From the IMG/VR virus record IMGVR_UViG_3300025070_000108, positions 1 through 36,411 of that record: 36,411 nucleotides of DNA, one strand, 5' to 3'. Source of the stretch: a virus. The notes under the pieces are model-generated. The model was not told the DNA's origin. It made no database searches and saw only the letters and a list, made by a program, of their open reading frames with translations. A program made the position numbers and the translations under genes. Within the stretch, counting starts at the first letter, position 1. Each line of letters begins with the position of its first letter. Below are positions 6,886 to 15,029 of this stretch, piece after piece.

Positions 6886-7749
6886 ATGAAAAACATTGAT
6901 ACATTAGTAGAAGATATTTATAGACTATTTGATTTAGCAAACAAACCAAACTTATCTAAGACAGAAGCAAATAAAATACTAGAACAATTAGGAAAAGAAA
7001 TAAAAGAATGTCTTTTTGATTATCTATATAATGAACCTAGAGGAAAAAATAATTTAAGATTATCTGCTATAGGAAAACCAGACAGACAACTATGGTATGA
7101 TATGAAGAACACTAATAAAGAAAAACAATTTACACCTGCTACTAGAATAAAGTTTTTATATGGACATATGTTAGAGTCTTTACTTATAGCTTTAACTAAA
7201 CTAGCAGGACATACTGTTACGGAAGAACAGAAAGAAGTTAAAGTACAAGGTGTTGTAGGACATCAAGACTGTAGAATAGATGGAGTATTAGTTGATGTTA
7301 AGAGTGCATCAGCTTCTTCTTTTAAAAAATTTAGTCATGGTACATTAAGAGAAGAAGACCCTTTCGGTTACATAGCACAGATATCAGCTTATGCTGATGC
7401 TCATGGAGATAAAGAAGCTGCTTTCTTTGCTATTGATAAACAGAATGGTTCACTTGCTTTACTTAAACTACATGATATGGAGATGATAAATGCTAAAGAT
7501 AGGATTAAACACCTTAAAAAAGTTGTGGTACAAGATATTAAACCTCAGAGGTGCTACCCTGATGTACCTGATGGTGTTAGTGGTAACTTTAAACTTTCGA
7601 TTGGTTGCGTATACTGCTCTTATAAAAGAGAATGTTGGGCTGATGCTAATGAGGGTAAGGGACTACGTGGTTTTAAATATTCAAAAGGCATTAGACATCT
7701 TACACAAGTTAAAAAATTACCTAATGTCGAAGAAGTAAATGTTTCGTAG
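6886..7749 (+). CDS. Cas4/RecB-like exonuclease (PD-(D/E)XK)
   Basis: A 287-aa nuclease, probably the phage exonuclease that degrades host DNA or processes ends for recombination. The core shows GHQDCRIDGVLVDVKSAS with D132, D137 and K139, followed by GYIAQISAYA (motif Q/Y). A cysteine cluster near the C-terminus (C241-x2-C244-x5-C250) matches the iron-sulfur cluster part of Cas4/AddB-type nucleases. The usual N-terminal fourth cysteine is not obvious: the equivalent segment reads SAIGKPDRQLWYD. The start codon lies five bases after a terminator and has no Shine-Dalgarno sequence, because the U-tract occupies that place. It overlaps endonuclease I by 11 bases. Confidence 0.9.
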   Translation: MKNIDTLVEDIYRLFDLANKPNLSKTEANKILEQLGKEIKECLFDYLYNEPRGKNNLRLSAIGKPDRQLWYDMKNTNKEKQFTPATRIKFLYGHMLESLLIALTKLAGHTVTEEQKEVKVQGVVGHQDCRIDGVLVDVKSASASSFKKFSHGTLREEDPFGYIAQISAYADAHGDKEAAFFAIDKQNGSLALLKLHDMEMINAKDRIKHLKKVVVQDIKPQRCYPDVPDGVSGNFKLSIGCVYCSYKRECWADANEGKGLRGFKYSKGIRHLTQVKKLPNVEEVNVS

Positions 7750-8149
7750 TAAGTCAGAAGAAAAGATATACAACTTACTTATAGATAAAAAGATAGCTCA
7801 TGAATATGAAAAAGGTAAAATAGAATACGAATGGTTAGAACATAAAAGATATATTCCAGATTTTATATTAAAAGAAAATGGAATTATATTAGAAGTTAAA
7901 GGTAGATTCGTAAGAGAAGATAGAAAGAAACATTTGTTTATAAAAAAACAAAAACCAGAATTAGATATAAGATTTATATTTGATAATCCAAAAGCTAAAT
8001 TATATAAAGGTGGTAAGATGACTAATGCAAGTTGGTGCATCAGACACAATTTTAAATATTGTTCTTTAAGAGAAGGGATACCTGAAGAGTGGATTAATGA
8101 AAGAAAAACAAGAAATACTATACACAGAATATTTGCAGAAATCATTTAG
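7739..8149 (+). CDS. endonuclease I, Holliday junction resolvase (T7 gp3-like)
   Basis: A 136-aa structure-specific nuclease that cuts four-way junctions and branched DNA, clearing concatemers before packaging and helping to break host DNA. The active-site pattern of T7 gp3 is present: an N-terminal glutamate in RSKSEEKIY (E7/E8), D41 in YIPDF, and E52-x-K54 in ILEVKGRF. The family-typical DRKKHLFIKKQKPELDIRF and KGGKMTNASWC segments follow. Length is close to T7 gp3 (149 aa). A GAAGAAG motif precedes the start, and both ends overlap neighbouring genes. Confidence 0.95.
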   Translation: MFRSKSEEKIYNLLIDKKIAHEYEKGKIEYEWLEHKRYIPDFILKENGIILEVKGRFVREDRKKHLFIKKQKPELDIRFIFDNPKAKLYKGGKMTNASWCIRHNFKYCSLREGIPEEWINERKTRNTIHRIFAEII

Positions 8150-8435
8150 TGATTGTCCTACTGAAAGACTTTTATTCTTATCAGTAATACTTCAAGCATT
8201 ACTAGATGCAACAAAACCTGAAGCATCTAATGAAACTGAAATAAGTATTGTAGCTAGAGACCAAGCTAAAGGATGGTTTTTTTCTACTGTAGGTGTTACT
8301 TGTTCTAACTTTGAATACATATGTGATAGTGCTAACTTAGATTCTAAATATGTTAGAGGATTTGCATATAAAGTTTTACAATCAAAAGAAGTTAAGTATG
8401 TAAGAAAAAGAATTAATAAGTTGTTATCTAAATGA
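8097..8435 (+). CDS. conserved hypothetical helical phage protein
   Basis: A 112-aa, mainly helical protein. The block ARDQAKGWFFSTVGVTCSNFEYIC followed by SKYVRGFAYKVL looks like a small family I recall from other marine phages; no function is known to me. It overlaps endonuclease I by 53 bases, an unusually long overlap, but no later in-frame ATG is available. Its basic C-terminus (KYVRKRINKLLSK) could bind nucleic acid. It is the last gene before the promoter of the nucleotide-metabolism operon. Confidence 0.65.
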   Translation: MKEKQEILYTEYLQKSFSDCPTERLLFLSVILQALLDATKPEASNETEISIVARDQAKGWFFSTVGVTCSNFEYICDSANLDSKYVRGFAYKVLQSKEVKYVRKRINKLLSK

Positions 8436-8436
8436 G

Positions 8437-8464
8437 TTGACTATGAATGTACTAATGTTATACT
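8437..8464 (+). promoter_or_regulatory. sigma-70-like promoter for the DUF3310-RNR operon
   Basis: TTGACT (8437-8442), a 16-base spacer and TATACT (8459-8464) with an extended TG at 8456-8457. Transcription would start near 8471, about 100 bases before the DUF3310 gene. Confidence 0.65.
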
Positions 8465-8562
8465 TCAATTCAAGTTATGATGTTAATATATTTTTTTTAC
8501 TAGTAGGAATATGTATAGGGTTACTAATTGTTTTAGTAGCCTATTTTTTATCAAAATTATAA
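8443..8562 (+). CDS. possible 39-aa membrane peptide
   Basis: A short open frame (MNVLMLYFNSSYDVNIF...) whose second half is a clear transmembrane helix (LLVGICIGLLIVLVAYFL) ending SKL. No strong ribosome binding site is present, and the ATG falls inside the spacer of the promoter at 8437-8464, so that promoter could not express it in full. It would need read-through from upstream. The hydrophobic helix favours a real gene; the position argues against it. Confidence 0.35.
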   Translation: MNVLMLYFNSSYDVNIFFLLVGICIGLLIVLVAYFLSKL

Positions 8563-8574
8563 AAGGAAAATAAA

Positions 8575-8883
8575 ATGGGACAAATGGATGATGCAATAAG
8601 AGAAACAGTTAAAGATAAAAAAGATTTTAATAAAACAAATTTAAAAGAAGTTGCTATAAGAGGTAAACAAGTAGGAGGAAATCATTATAAAAATTTAAAG
8701 ATTCAACCTGTAGATTATATTGTAGCAAACAATTTAACTTTTTTAGAAGGAAATAGTATTAAATATATAACAAGAGCTAGGCATAAAAATAAAGGTAGAA
8801 ATGTAATTGAAGATTATGAAAAAGGAATTCACTGTCTACAGTTAGCAATAGAAAAATATAAGGAGCAGTTTAATAATGAGTAA
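8575..8883 (+). CDS. DUF3310-domain protein (T7 gp1.7-related)
   Basis: A 102-aa protein with the family signature GGNHYKNLKIQPVDYIVANN, then LEGNSIKYITRARHKNKGRN and a C-terminal helix (YEKGIHCLQLAIEKY). DUF3310 is widespread in phages. From memory, T7 gp1.7, a nucleoside monophosphate kinase, carries a related domain, which would fit the neighbouring ribonucleotide reductase. Whether this shorter protein is catalytic is unknown. AAAGGAAAA precedes the start, and it overlaps the reductase gene by 8 bases. Confidence 0.85.
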   Translation: MGQMDDAIRETVKDKKDFNKTNLKEVAIRGKQVGGNHYKNLKIQPVDYIVANNLTFLEGNSIKYITRARHKNKGRNVIEDYEKGIHCLQLAIEKYKEQFNNE

Positions 8884-10795
8884 TTATTTACCTACAGACT
8901 ATCAAACATTTATACATGCATCTAGATATGCACGTTGGTTACCTGATGAAGGTAGAAGAGAAAGCTGGATTGAAACAGTATCTAGGTTTAGTAATTTTAT
9001 GCAAGGACATTTAGATAAAAACTTAGGTGTAGTATTACCTCCTGAAGTATGGAGAAGAATAGAAGATAGTATTATAGGACTACAAGTTATGCCTTCAATG
9101 AGAGCATTAATGACAGCAGGTCCAGCACTAGAAAGAGAAAACATATCAGGATATAATTGTTCTTATGTACCTATAGATAGTCCTCGTTCTTTTGATGAGA
9201 TACTTTATATACTTATGAATGGTACAGGTGTAGGTTTTTCTGTTGAAAGAGAAGGAGTTTCTAAACTACCTACTATACCTGATAGAGAGTTTGAACATAC
9301 AGAAGATGTAATATCTATAGCTGATTCTAAAGAAGGATGGGCTAGAGCATTTAGAGATTTAATATCTTTTCTTTATACTAATAGAGTACCTAAAATAGAC
9401 CCAAATAAAATAAGACCTGCAGGTGCAAGATTAAAAACATTTGGAGGAAGAGCTAGTGGTCCTCAACCATTACTTAATTTAATTGATTTTACTATTAATA
9501 AATTTAAAGAAGCTAAAGGTAGAAAGTTATCTTCTATGGAGTGTCACGATATTGTATGTAAAACAGGTGAAGTTGTAGTTGTTGGTGGTGTACGTAGGTC
9601 AGCTCTTATATCTCTATCTAATTTATCAGACCAGAGATTAAGAGTTGCTAAGTCTGGTGCTTGGTGGGAGACAAATCCTGAAAGAGCATTAGCTAATAAC
9701 TCAGTAGCTTATACAGAGAAACCTGATGTAGGTATTTTTATGAAAGAATGGTTAGCTTTATATGAAAGTAAATCAGGTGAACGTGGTATCTTTAGTAGAG
9801 TATCAGCTCAAGCAAAAGCTAAAGAGAATGGTAGACGTAAATCAGACTATGCATTTGGTACTAATCCTTGTAGTGAAATTATACTTAGACCTAATCAGTT
9901 TTGTAACTTAACTGAGGTAGTATGTAGACCTACTGATACAGTAGAAACATTAAAGAATAAAATAGAAGTAGCTACTATATTAGGTACAATACAAGCTACA
10001 CTTACTAACTTTGGTTATCTAAGAAAGAGATGGAAAGATAATACAGAAGAAGAAAGATTACTTGGTGTATCATTAACAGGTATTATGGATAATAGTATAC
10101 TATCTAGAATGAGAAGTACGTTACCAGAAACACTACAAGATATGAAACAAAAAGCTGTAACAGTAAACAAAGAGTGGTCAGAGAAGTTAGGCATACCACA
10201 ATCAACAGCTATTACTTGTGTTAAACCTTCAGGCACAGTTAGTCAGTTAGTAGATAGTGCTAGTGGTATTCATGCTAGACATAATCCTTATTACATAAGA
10301 ACAGTTAGAGGAGATAAGAAAGACCCACTAACAGAATTTATGAAAGACCAGGGTATACCTTGTGAAGATGATGTAATGCAGCCAAATAATTCTGTATTTT
10401 CTTTTCCTATGAAAGCAGATTCTAATGCTGTATTCAGAGATGATATGACAGCTATAGAACAGCTAGAGATATGGAAGTGTTATGCAGAGCATTGGTGTGA
10501 ACATAAACCTTCAGTAACTATATCTGTTAAAGAACATGAATGGATTAACGTAGGTAATTGGTGTTGGGATAACTTTGATGCACTATCTGGTATATCTTTC
10601 TTACCTTTTTCTGACCATACATATCAACAAGCACCTTATCAAGACATAGATAAAGCTACATATGAAGAGCTTGCAGCTAAAATGCCAAAGAATATTAACT
10701 GGTCTGAGCTTAGTAAGTTTGAGAAAGAAGATACAACAAAAGGTTCACAAGAGTTAGCATGCACTGCAGGTTCATGTGAGTTAGTAGATATATAA
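8876..10795 (+). CDS. nrdJ: class II (adenosylcobalamin-dependent) ribonucleotide reductase
   Basis: Reduces ribonucleotides to deoxyribonucleotides using a thiyl radical made from coenzyme B12, without oxygen or a separate radical subunit. The 639-aa sequence matches the monomeric ribonucleoside-triphosphate reductase type: first active-site cysteine in GYNCSY (C95), MNGTGVGFSVE, thiyl-radical cysteine in NPCSE (C332), the second redox cysteine C343 in FCNLTE at the same 11-residue spacing as in Lactobacillus RTPR, a PSGTVSQLVDSASGIH glycyl loop, and a C-terminal C-x4-C pair (CTAGSC) that shuttles electrons. AAGGAG precedes the start. The glutaredoxin at 15439 may help to re-reduce it. The host must supply or salvage B12. 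Confidence 0.96.
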   Translation: MSNYLPTDYQTFIHASRYARWLPDEGRRESWIETVSRFSNFMQGHLDKNLGVVLPPEVWRRIEDSIIGLQVMPSMRALMTAGPALERENISGYNCSYVPIDSPRSFDEILYILMNGTGVGFSVEREGVSKLPTIPDREFEHTEDVISIADSKEGWARAFRDLISFLYTNRVPKIDPNKIRPAGARLKTFGGRASGPQPLLNLIDFTINKFKEAKGRKLSSMECHDIVCKTGEVVVVGGVRRSALISLSNLSDQRLRVAKSGAWWETNPERALANNSVAYTEKPDVGIFMKEWLALYESKSGERGIFSRVSAQAKAKENGRRKSDYAFGTNPCSEIILRPNQFCNLTEVVCRPTDTVETLKNKIEVATILGTIQATLTNFGYLRKRWKDNTEEERLLGVSLTGIMDNSILSRMRSTLPETLQDMKQKAVTVNKEWSEKLGIPQSTAITCVKPSGTVSQLVDSASGIHARHNPYYIRTVRGDKKDPLTEFMKDQGIPCEDDVMQPNNSVFSFPMKADSNAVFRDDMTAIEQLEIWKCYAEHWCEHKPSVTISVKEHEWINVGNWCWDNFDALSGISFLPFSDHTYQQAPYQDIDKATYEELAAKMPKNINWSELSKFEKEDTTKGSQELACTAGSCELVDI

Positions 10796-10802
10796 ATATT
10801 TG

Positions 10803-10831
10803 TTGACTTTAATATATAAATGATTTATAAT
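10803..10831 (+). promoter_or_regulatory. strong sigma-70-like promoter before the glycosylation cassette
   Basis: TTGACT (10803-10808), a 17-base spacer and a consensus TATAAT (10826-10831). It lies in the 69-base gap after the reductase gene, and the predicted start near 10838 precedes the glycosyltransferase ATG by about 27 bases. This is the best-placed promoter in the window. Confidence 0.75.
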
Positions 10832-10864
10832 TAGAACACTACAATATTATATACAGGAGATAGC

Positions 10865-11653
10865 ATGAGGATAAGAAAAGAAATGACTAATACAGTATAC
10901 ATTGGTTATGATTCAAGAGAACATACAGCTTATGAAGTTTTAAAGTTTTCAATAGAAAGAATAGCAACTAAAGGTGTACGTGTTGTACCAATTAAAAAAG
11001 ATGTTGTTTCAAGAATGGGATTATATACTAGAAAATCTAACTCAATAGGAGGACAATCTTTTGATGAAATAGATGGTAAACCTTTCTCTACTGATTTTAG
11101 TTTTACTAGATTTCTTGTACCACATTTAAATATGTATCAAGGTTTAGCTTTATATATGGACTGTGATATGTATATTAGAACTGATATAACAGAATTATTT
11201 GATATGTGTCAAGATAATTATTATCCATTATGGTGTGTTAAACATAAGTATGAACCACCTAAAGGAACTAAAATGGATGGTAAAGTACAAGAACCTTATG
11301 CAAGAAAGAACTGGTCTAGTCTTATGATGTTTAATTGTTCACATCACTATAATGAAAAACTTACAGTAGATGCTATCAATACTCAAACAGGAAGATGGCT
11401 GCATACATTTCAATGGTTACCAGATAAAGAAGCAGATATAGGAACTCTACCTGAAGAATGGAACTGGTTAGATGGACACTCAAATGAAAAATTAGAAGCT
11501 AAGAATGTACACTTTACTACAGGTGGACCTTGGTTTAAGGACTGGGGTGGAACAAGAGTACAAGATAATAAATATGCTGTTGAATGGTGTAATGATGCTA
11601 AGTGGTTAAAATATAATGGCATTCTACCACAAGATAAGGACTATCTAATATGA
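10865..11653 (+). CDS. GT-A fold glycosyltransferase (GT8-like)
   Basis: A 262-aa cytoplasmic protein that should transfer a sugar from a nucleotide-sugar donor. It has an N-terminal nucleotide-binding strand (NTVYIGYDSREHTAYEVL), the metal-binding DCD motif in LYMDCDMYI (D99-C-D101), SSLMMFNC and a C-terminal HFTTGGPWFKDWGG; this order fits GT8-like and phage glycosyltransferases. AGGAGA and a near-consensus promoter precede it. It overlaps the next gene by 4 bases (ATGA). The acceptor may be a host surface glycan, a virion protein or DNA; nothing in this protein decides between them. Confidence 0.82.
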   Translation: MRIRKEMTNTVYIGYDSREHTAYEVLKFSIERIATKGVRVVPIKKDVVSRMGLYTRKSNSIGGQSFDEIDGKPFSTDFSFTRFLVPHLNMYQGLALYMDCDMYIRTDITELFDMCQDNYYPLWCVKHKYEPPKGTKMDGKVQEPYARKNWSSLMMFNCSHHYNEKLTVDAINTQTGRWLHTFQWLPDKEADIGTLPEEWNWLDGHSNEKLEAKNVHFTTGGPWFKDWGGTRVQDNKYAVEWCNDAKWLKYNGILPQDKDYLI

Positions 11654-13986
11654 GTAAGTACAACTTTGTAACTTCTTTTAATGAAACTATTTATAAGAAT
11701 ATAGGACATCATTTAATTAAATCTATAGACAATCAATTTGAACCTGCATTAAACTTAACCTGCTACTATCACGATTGTAATATAGACTCTTATAAATTAA
11801 TTAAAAAAGATTCTATTTCTTATAAAAGTATTAATGATATTAAAGAGTATAATACATTTAAAGAAATGCATTCTATACATGATGGTACAGAAGGTGGACA
11901 AATAACATATAATATTAAACTAGATGCTAAAAGAAATAGTCATAAAGTATTTGCATTAACTAAACATGCAGAAGCTGTGTATAAAAAAGGTTGGTTAATA
12001 TGGATTGATGCAGACTCTTATGTAAATAAAAGATTAACTGAAGCTGACTTAGATAAGATGCTACCTGAAGATGCACATATAGCATATAGAGGATTACGTA
12101 GTTATGAAGATGGTACTCAAGGTATTGATTCTTCTGTCATGGCTTTTAATTTAAATCATCAAGCAACATATGATTTACTTATGGATTTAAAAAAAGCATA
12201 TGTAGCAGGAGAAGTATTTCAATATAGAGAATGGCATGATGCATTTATTACAGAAAGATTAATGAATATATATTTAACACATGGATTAAAAGCTGTTACA
12301 TTAGAAAGTATTACTGATACGATTCTACATTTTAATGGTAATATTAATCCTTCTACATTACCATTAAGAGATAAAGAAGGTAATAGATTATTTGATTTAT
12401 CTAATGAAGAAACAAGTCCTGACATAATGCCTAATAGATATAAACAATTAGCTGAAGTAATACGTCACTATAAACCTAAAAACTTTTTAGAAGTTGGTAC
12501 ATGGAATGCAGGACGTGCTATTGAAATGGCTTTAACTGCTTTTGAATATACAGATAAAGTAGAATACTATGGTTATGATTTGTTTGAAGATGGGACTACA
12601 GAGACAGACTTAGAAGAGTTTAATGTTAAAGCACATAATACTATGGCTGCTGTAGACAAAAGATTAACTGAGTTTAAAGATAAAATGAAAGAAAAAAAGA
12701 AAACATTTACTTTTGTTTTAACTAAAGGTAACTCAAGAGAAACTTTAAAACAAGAAAATTTATTTAAGTTTCTTCCTACTATAGACTTTGCTTTAATAGG
12801 TGGTGGTAATAGTATACCTACTGCTAAGAGTGATTACGATAGTTTAAAACATATACCTATTGTAATGATGGACCATTACTTCTTAGCTGATAAAGATAAG
12901 AATGATGTAGAAGAAAAGTTTAAAGGAACTAATGAAGTATTTAAATCTATAGATAAAGAAATAAAAAAGTATGTTCTTCCTTCAGGAGATAGAGTTAGAG
13001 GAGGAGGACACACACATTTAAATTTAATATTACATGGTAAAGATTTAGATAAACCACCTAAAGAATTATTAAATGTACCTATTGTAGTTAATCCTAGAGA
13101 TTGTGTTCCTAAAGATTATATTAGAAATAATATTAAAGCTAACATGAAACTTATAGATAAAGATAAATGGTTATCTAAATATCCAATGAATCAACAAGGT
13201 GCTATTGTAGTTTCAGGTGGTCCATTTACAGACTATAAAAAGTTATCTGATTTTATATACAATAATCCTAAGAAAAAAATTATAGCTGTTAAACATTCTT
13301 ATCCTAAATTATTAGAGCATGGTATACAACCTTGGGCTTGTATAGTACTAGACCCTAGACCTATTACTGGTACAAGTACTCATGGTGTAGTAAGAAAAGA
13401 ACTATTTAAAACTATACATCCAACAACTAAATTCTTTGTTGCATCTATGACTGACCCTTCTGTTACTAATTATTTAATAGAAAAGAAAGCAGACATATGG
13501 GGATGGCATGCATTTACAGAATCATTACGTGACCCAGAAGAACAAAAGAAAGGTATAGTAAATAATCAAGTAACACTTAATGAAGAACTAGGTATACCTA
13601 AAGGTTCTACATTAATTACAGGTGGTACTTGTGCAGCAATGAGAGCTATTGGTATTATGCATACTATGGGATTCAGGCAGTTTGATTTGTTTGGCTATGA
13701 TTCTTGTATGAATGAACCTACAGATGATATGAAAAAAGAAACAACTGGTGCTGATGATGAAGAGCCAAGACCTAAGTATTTTAAAGTAGCTGTTAAAGAT
13801 AAAAACTTTTGGACTACTGGTGAGCTTTTAGCTATGGCACAAGATTGTGAAAAGATATTTAATGAAAATGTTTTAGAGATGTGTATAAACTTTCATGGTA
13901 AAGATACTTTAATAAGTGAACTATGGAATCTATCTCAAGAACAAAGAGCAAAACAACCTTCATTTGAAAGGACATTTAATGAGTAA
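11650..13986 (+). CDS. three-domain fusion: glycosyltransferase, SAM-methyltransferase-like, Maf/DUF115-like
   Basis: A 778-aa protein with three recognisable parts. Residues 1-230 look like a GT-A glycosyltransferase: NSHKVFALTKHA, then IDADSYV (D120-A-D122), then EWHDAFITERL. Residues 270-450 look like a class I SAM-dependent methyltransferase: FLEVGTWNAGRAIEMAL (E281-G283), YYGYDLFED, then DFALIGGGNSIPTAKSDYDSLKH. Residues 515-720 resemble the DUF115/MptE-like domain of motility accessory factors, which transfer nonulosonic acids: AIVVSGGPFTDYKKL, IIAVKHSYPKLLEHGIQP, FFVASMTDPSV, LITGGTCAAMRAIGIMHTMGF, FDLFGYDSC. It follows a glycosyltransferase and precedes a methyltransferase, suggesting synthesis of a methylated glycan. 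The domain calls are from motifs only. Confidence 0.8.
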   Translation: MSKYNFVTSFNETIYKNIGHHLIKSIDNQFEPALNLTCYYHDCNIDSYKLIKKDSISYKSINDIKEYNTFKEMHSIHDGTEGGQITYNIKLDAKRNSHKVFALTKHAEAVYKKGWLIWIDADSYVNKRLTEADLDKMLPEDAHIAYRGLRSYEDGTQGIDSSVMAFNLNHQATYDLLMDLKKAYVAGEVFQYREWHDAFITERLMNIYLTHGLKAVTLESITDTILHFNGNINPSTLPLRDKEGNRLFDLSNEETSPDIMPNRYKQLAEVIRHYKPKNFLEVGTWNAGRAIEMALTAFEYTDKVEYYGYDLFEDGTTETDLEEFNVKAHNTMAAVDKRLTEFKDKMKEKKKTFTFVLTKGNSRETLKQENLFKFLPTIDFALIGGGNSIPTAKSDYDSLKHIPIVMMDHYFLADKDKNDVEEKFKGTNEVFKSIDKEIKKYVLPSGDRVRGGGHTHLNLILHGKDLDKPPKELLNVPIVVNPRDCVPKDYIRNNIKANMKLIDKDKWLSKYPMNQQGAIVVSGGPFTDYKKLSDFIYNNPKKKIIAVKHSYPKLLEHGIQPWACIVLDPRPITGTSTHGVVRKELFKTIHPTTKFFVASMTDPSVTNYLIEKKADIWGWHAFTESLRDPEEQKKGIVNNQVTLNEELGIPKGSTLITGGTCAAMRAIGIMHTMGFRQFDLFGYDSCMNEPTDDMKKETTGADDEEPRPKYFKVAVKDKNFWTTGELLAMAQDCEKIFNENVLEMCINFHGKDTLISELWNLSQEQRAKQPSFERTFNE

Positions 13987-14668
13987 TTACCCAGAACCAA
14001 ATGTTATTCCTTCACAAGAATACGAAGAACTTATAGATGCATATAAAATAATGCATAAAGATGAACGAGCTTTTATGGGTATAAGTTTAATACCTTTAAC
14101 TTATATTATTAAAAGCATATTTGATGAAAATAAAATTAAAAGTTTTTTAGATTATGGATGTGGTAAAGGTTTACTATATACTAAAGATTTTAAAAAAGCA
14201 GATAAAGGAAGTAAATATCCTGATTTAAAAGAACCTATTCAAGATACTTTAGGTATTACAGAATTTTCTTTATATGACCCTGCTTATCTAGAACATGCTG
14301 AACCACCTACTAAACAGTATGATGCAGTTATTTCTACAGATGTATTAGAACATGTACCTTCTCAAGATTTAGATTGGGTTATGGATAAAATATATAGTCA
14401 TGCAACTAAGATAGTATTCTTAAATGTCTGTGGTGCAGCTGCAATTAAAACTTTTCCAGAAGGAAAACATAAAGGTAGAAACGTACACGTATCATTATTT
14501 AATAATGAATGGTGGGTTAATCAATGTCATAAGATAAGACAAAAACATAAACATTTAAAAATTTATTTAACATGGCAATCAACTAAAGGAATAGTTGGTA
14601 CTTGTATTAAAGGAGAAGAAGATGGCACTACTAAGTCTGATAGGTCCAGCAACAAAACTGCTGGGTAA
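13979..14668 (+). CDS. SAM-dependent methyltransferase
   Basis: A 229-aa class I methyltransferase. Motif I reads FLDYGCGKG (DYGCGKG at 58-64) and is followed by YDAVISTDVLEHVP (post-I and motif II) and IVFLNVCGAAA. This pattern is common in small-molecule, sugar or surface-glycan methyltransferases. The ATG at 13979 has AAAGGA upstream and overlaps the previous stop; an open frame extends back to 13916 but is less likely. The C-terminus overlaps the holin gene by 47 bases, so its last residues double as the holin ribosome binding site region. Probably part of the glycan-modification cassette. Confidence 0.85.
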   Translation: MSNYPEPNVIPSQEYEELIDAYKIMHKDERAFMGISLIPLTYIIKSIFDENKIKSFLDYGCGKGLLYTKDFKKADKGSKYPDLKEPIQDTLGITEFSLYDPAYLEHAEPPTKQYDAVISTDVLEHVPSQDLDWVMDKIYSHATKIVFLNVCGAAAIKTFPEGKHKGRNVHVSLFNNEWWVNQCHKIRQKHKHLKIYLTWQSTKGIVGTCIKGEEDGTTKSDRSSNKTAG

Positions 14669-15029
14669 ATTTATAGAAGATAAAGACCAGAAGAATAAGT
14701 TAGCACATTCTATTGCAACTATGGCAGAGAAGCATGCACAAGAACTAGCAAAAGGTCAAATAGATATTAATAAAGAACAAGCTAAACATCCTAGTATATT
14801 TGTTAGTGGAGCTCGTCCTGCAATAATGTGGGTCTGTTGTCTTGGTTTACTTTGGCAATTCTTTGTCGGTCCTATATTAACATGGGGTGCTATGATGTGG
14901 TATCCAGAGATGGTACCACCAGAACTAGAAGTAGAAGGTTTAGTAACTTTAGTTATGTCGCTTCTAGGACTCGGAGCCATGAGGTCTTTTGAAAAGTCTA
15001 AGAATATAGCAAGAGATAACCTTAAATAA
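14622..15029 (+). CDS. holin (GTA 3-TM type)
   Basis: A 135-aa membrane protein that should permeabilise the inner membrane at lysis. An N-terminal helical region (LLGKFIEDKDQKNKLAHSIA, then EKHAQELAKGQIDINKEQAKHPSIF) is followed by GARPAIMWVCCLGLLWQFFVG, a second hydrophobic stretch (ILTWGAMMWY) and VTLVMSLLGLGAMRSFEK. The ARPAIMW segment is characteristic of the holin family of gene transfer agents and related phages. The start at 14622 has AGGAGAAG upstream; the frame also extends upstream without a good start. The endolysin lies elsewhere, on the opposite strand at 16825. Confidence 0.88.
   Translation: MALLSLIGPATKLLGKFIEDKDQKNKLAHSIATMAEKHAQELAKGQIDINKEQAKHPSIFVSGARPAIMWVCCLGLLWQFFVGPILTWGAMMWYPEMVPPELEVEGLVTLVMSLLGLGAMRSFEKSKNIARDNLK

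Noticed and set aside
7490-7738. 82-aa + strand frame inside the exonuclease
   Set aside because: Out of frame within an intact, well-conserved nuclease gene. No ribosome binding site and no family resemblance.
6886-8149. Cas4-type nuclease as part of a CRISPR adaptation module
   Set aside because: The iron-sulfur nuclease resembles Cas4, but there is no Cas1, Cas2 or repeat array. The neighbours are T7-type recombination and replication genes, so a phage exonuclease role is more likely.
13916-13978. N-terminal extension of the methyltransferase at 13979
   Set aside because: It lies entirely within the preceding gene and lacks a ribosome binding site, while 13979 has AAAGGA at good spacing.
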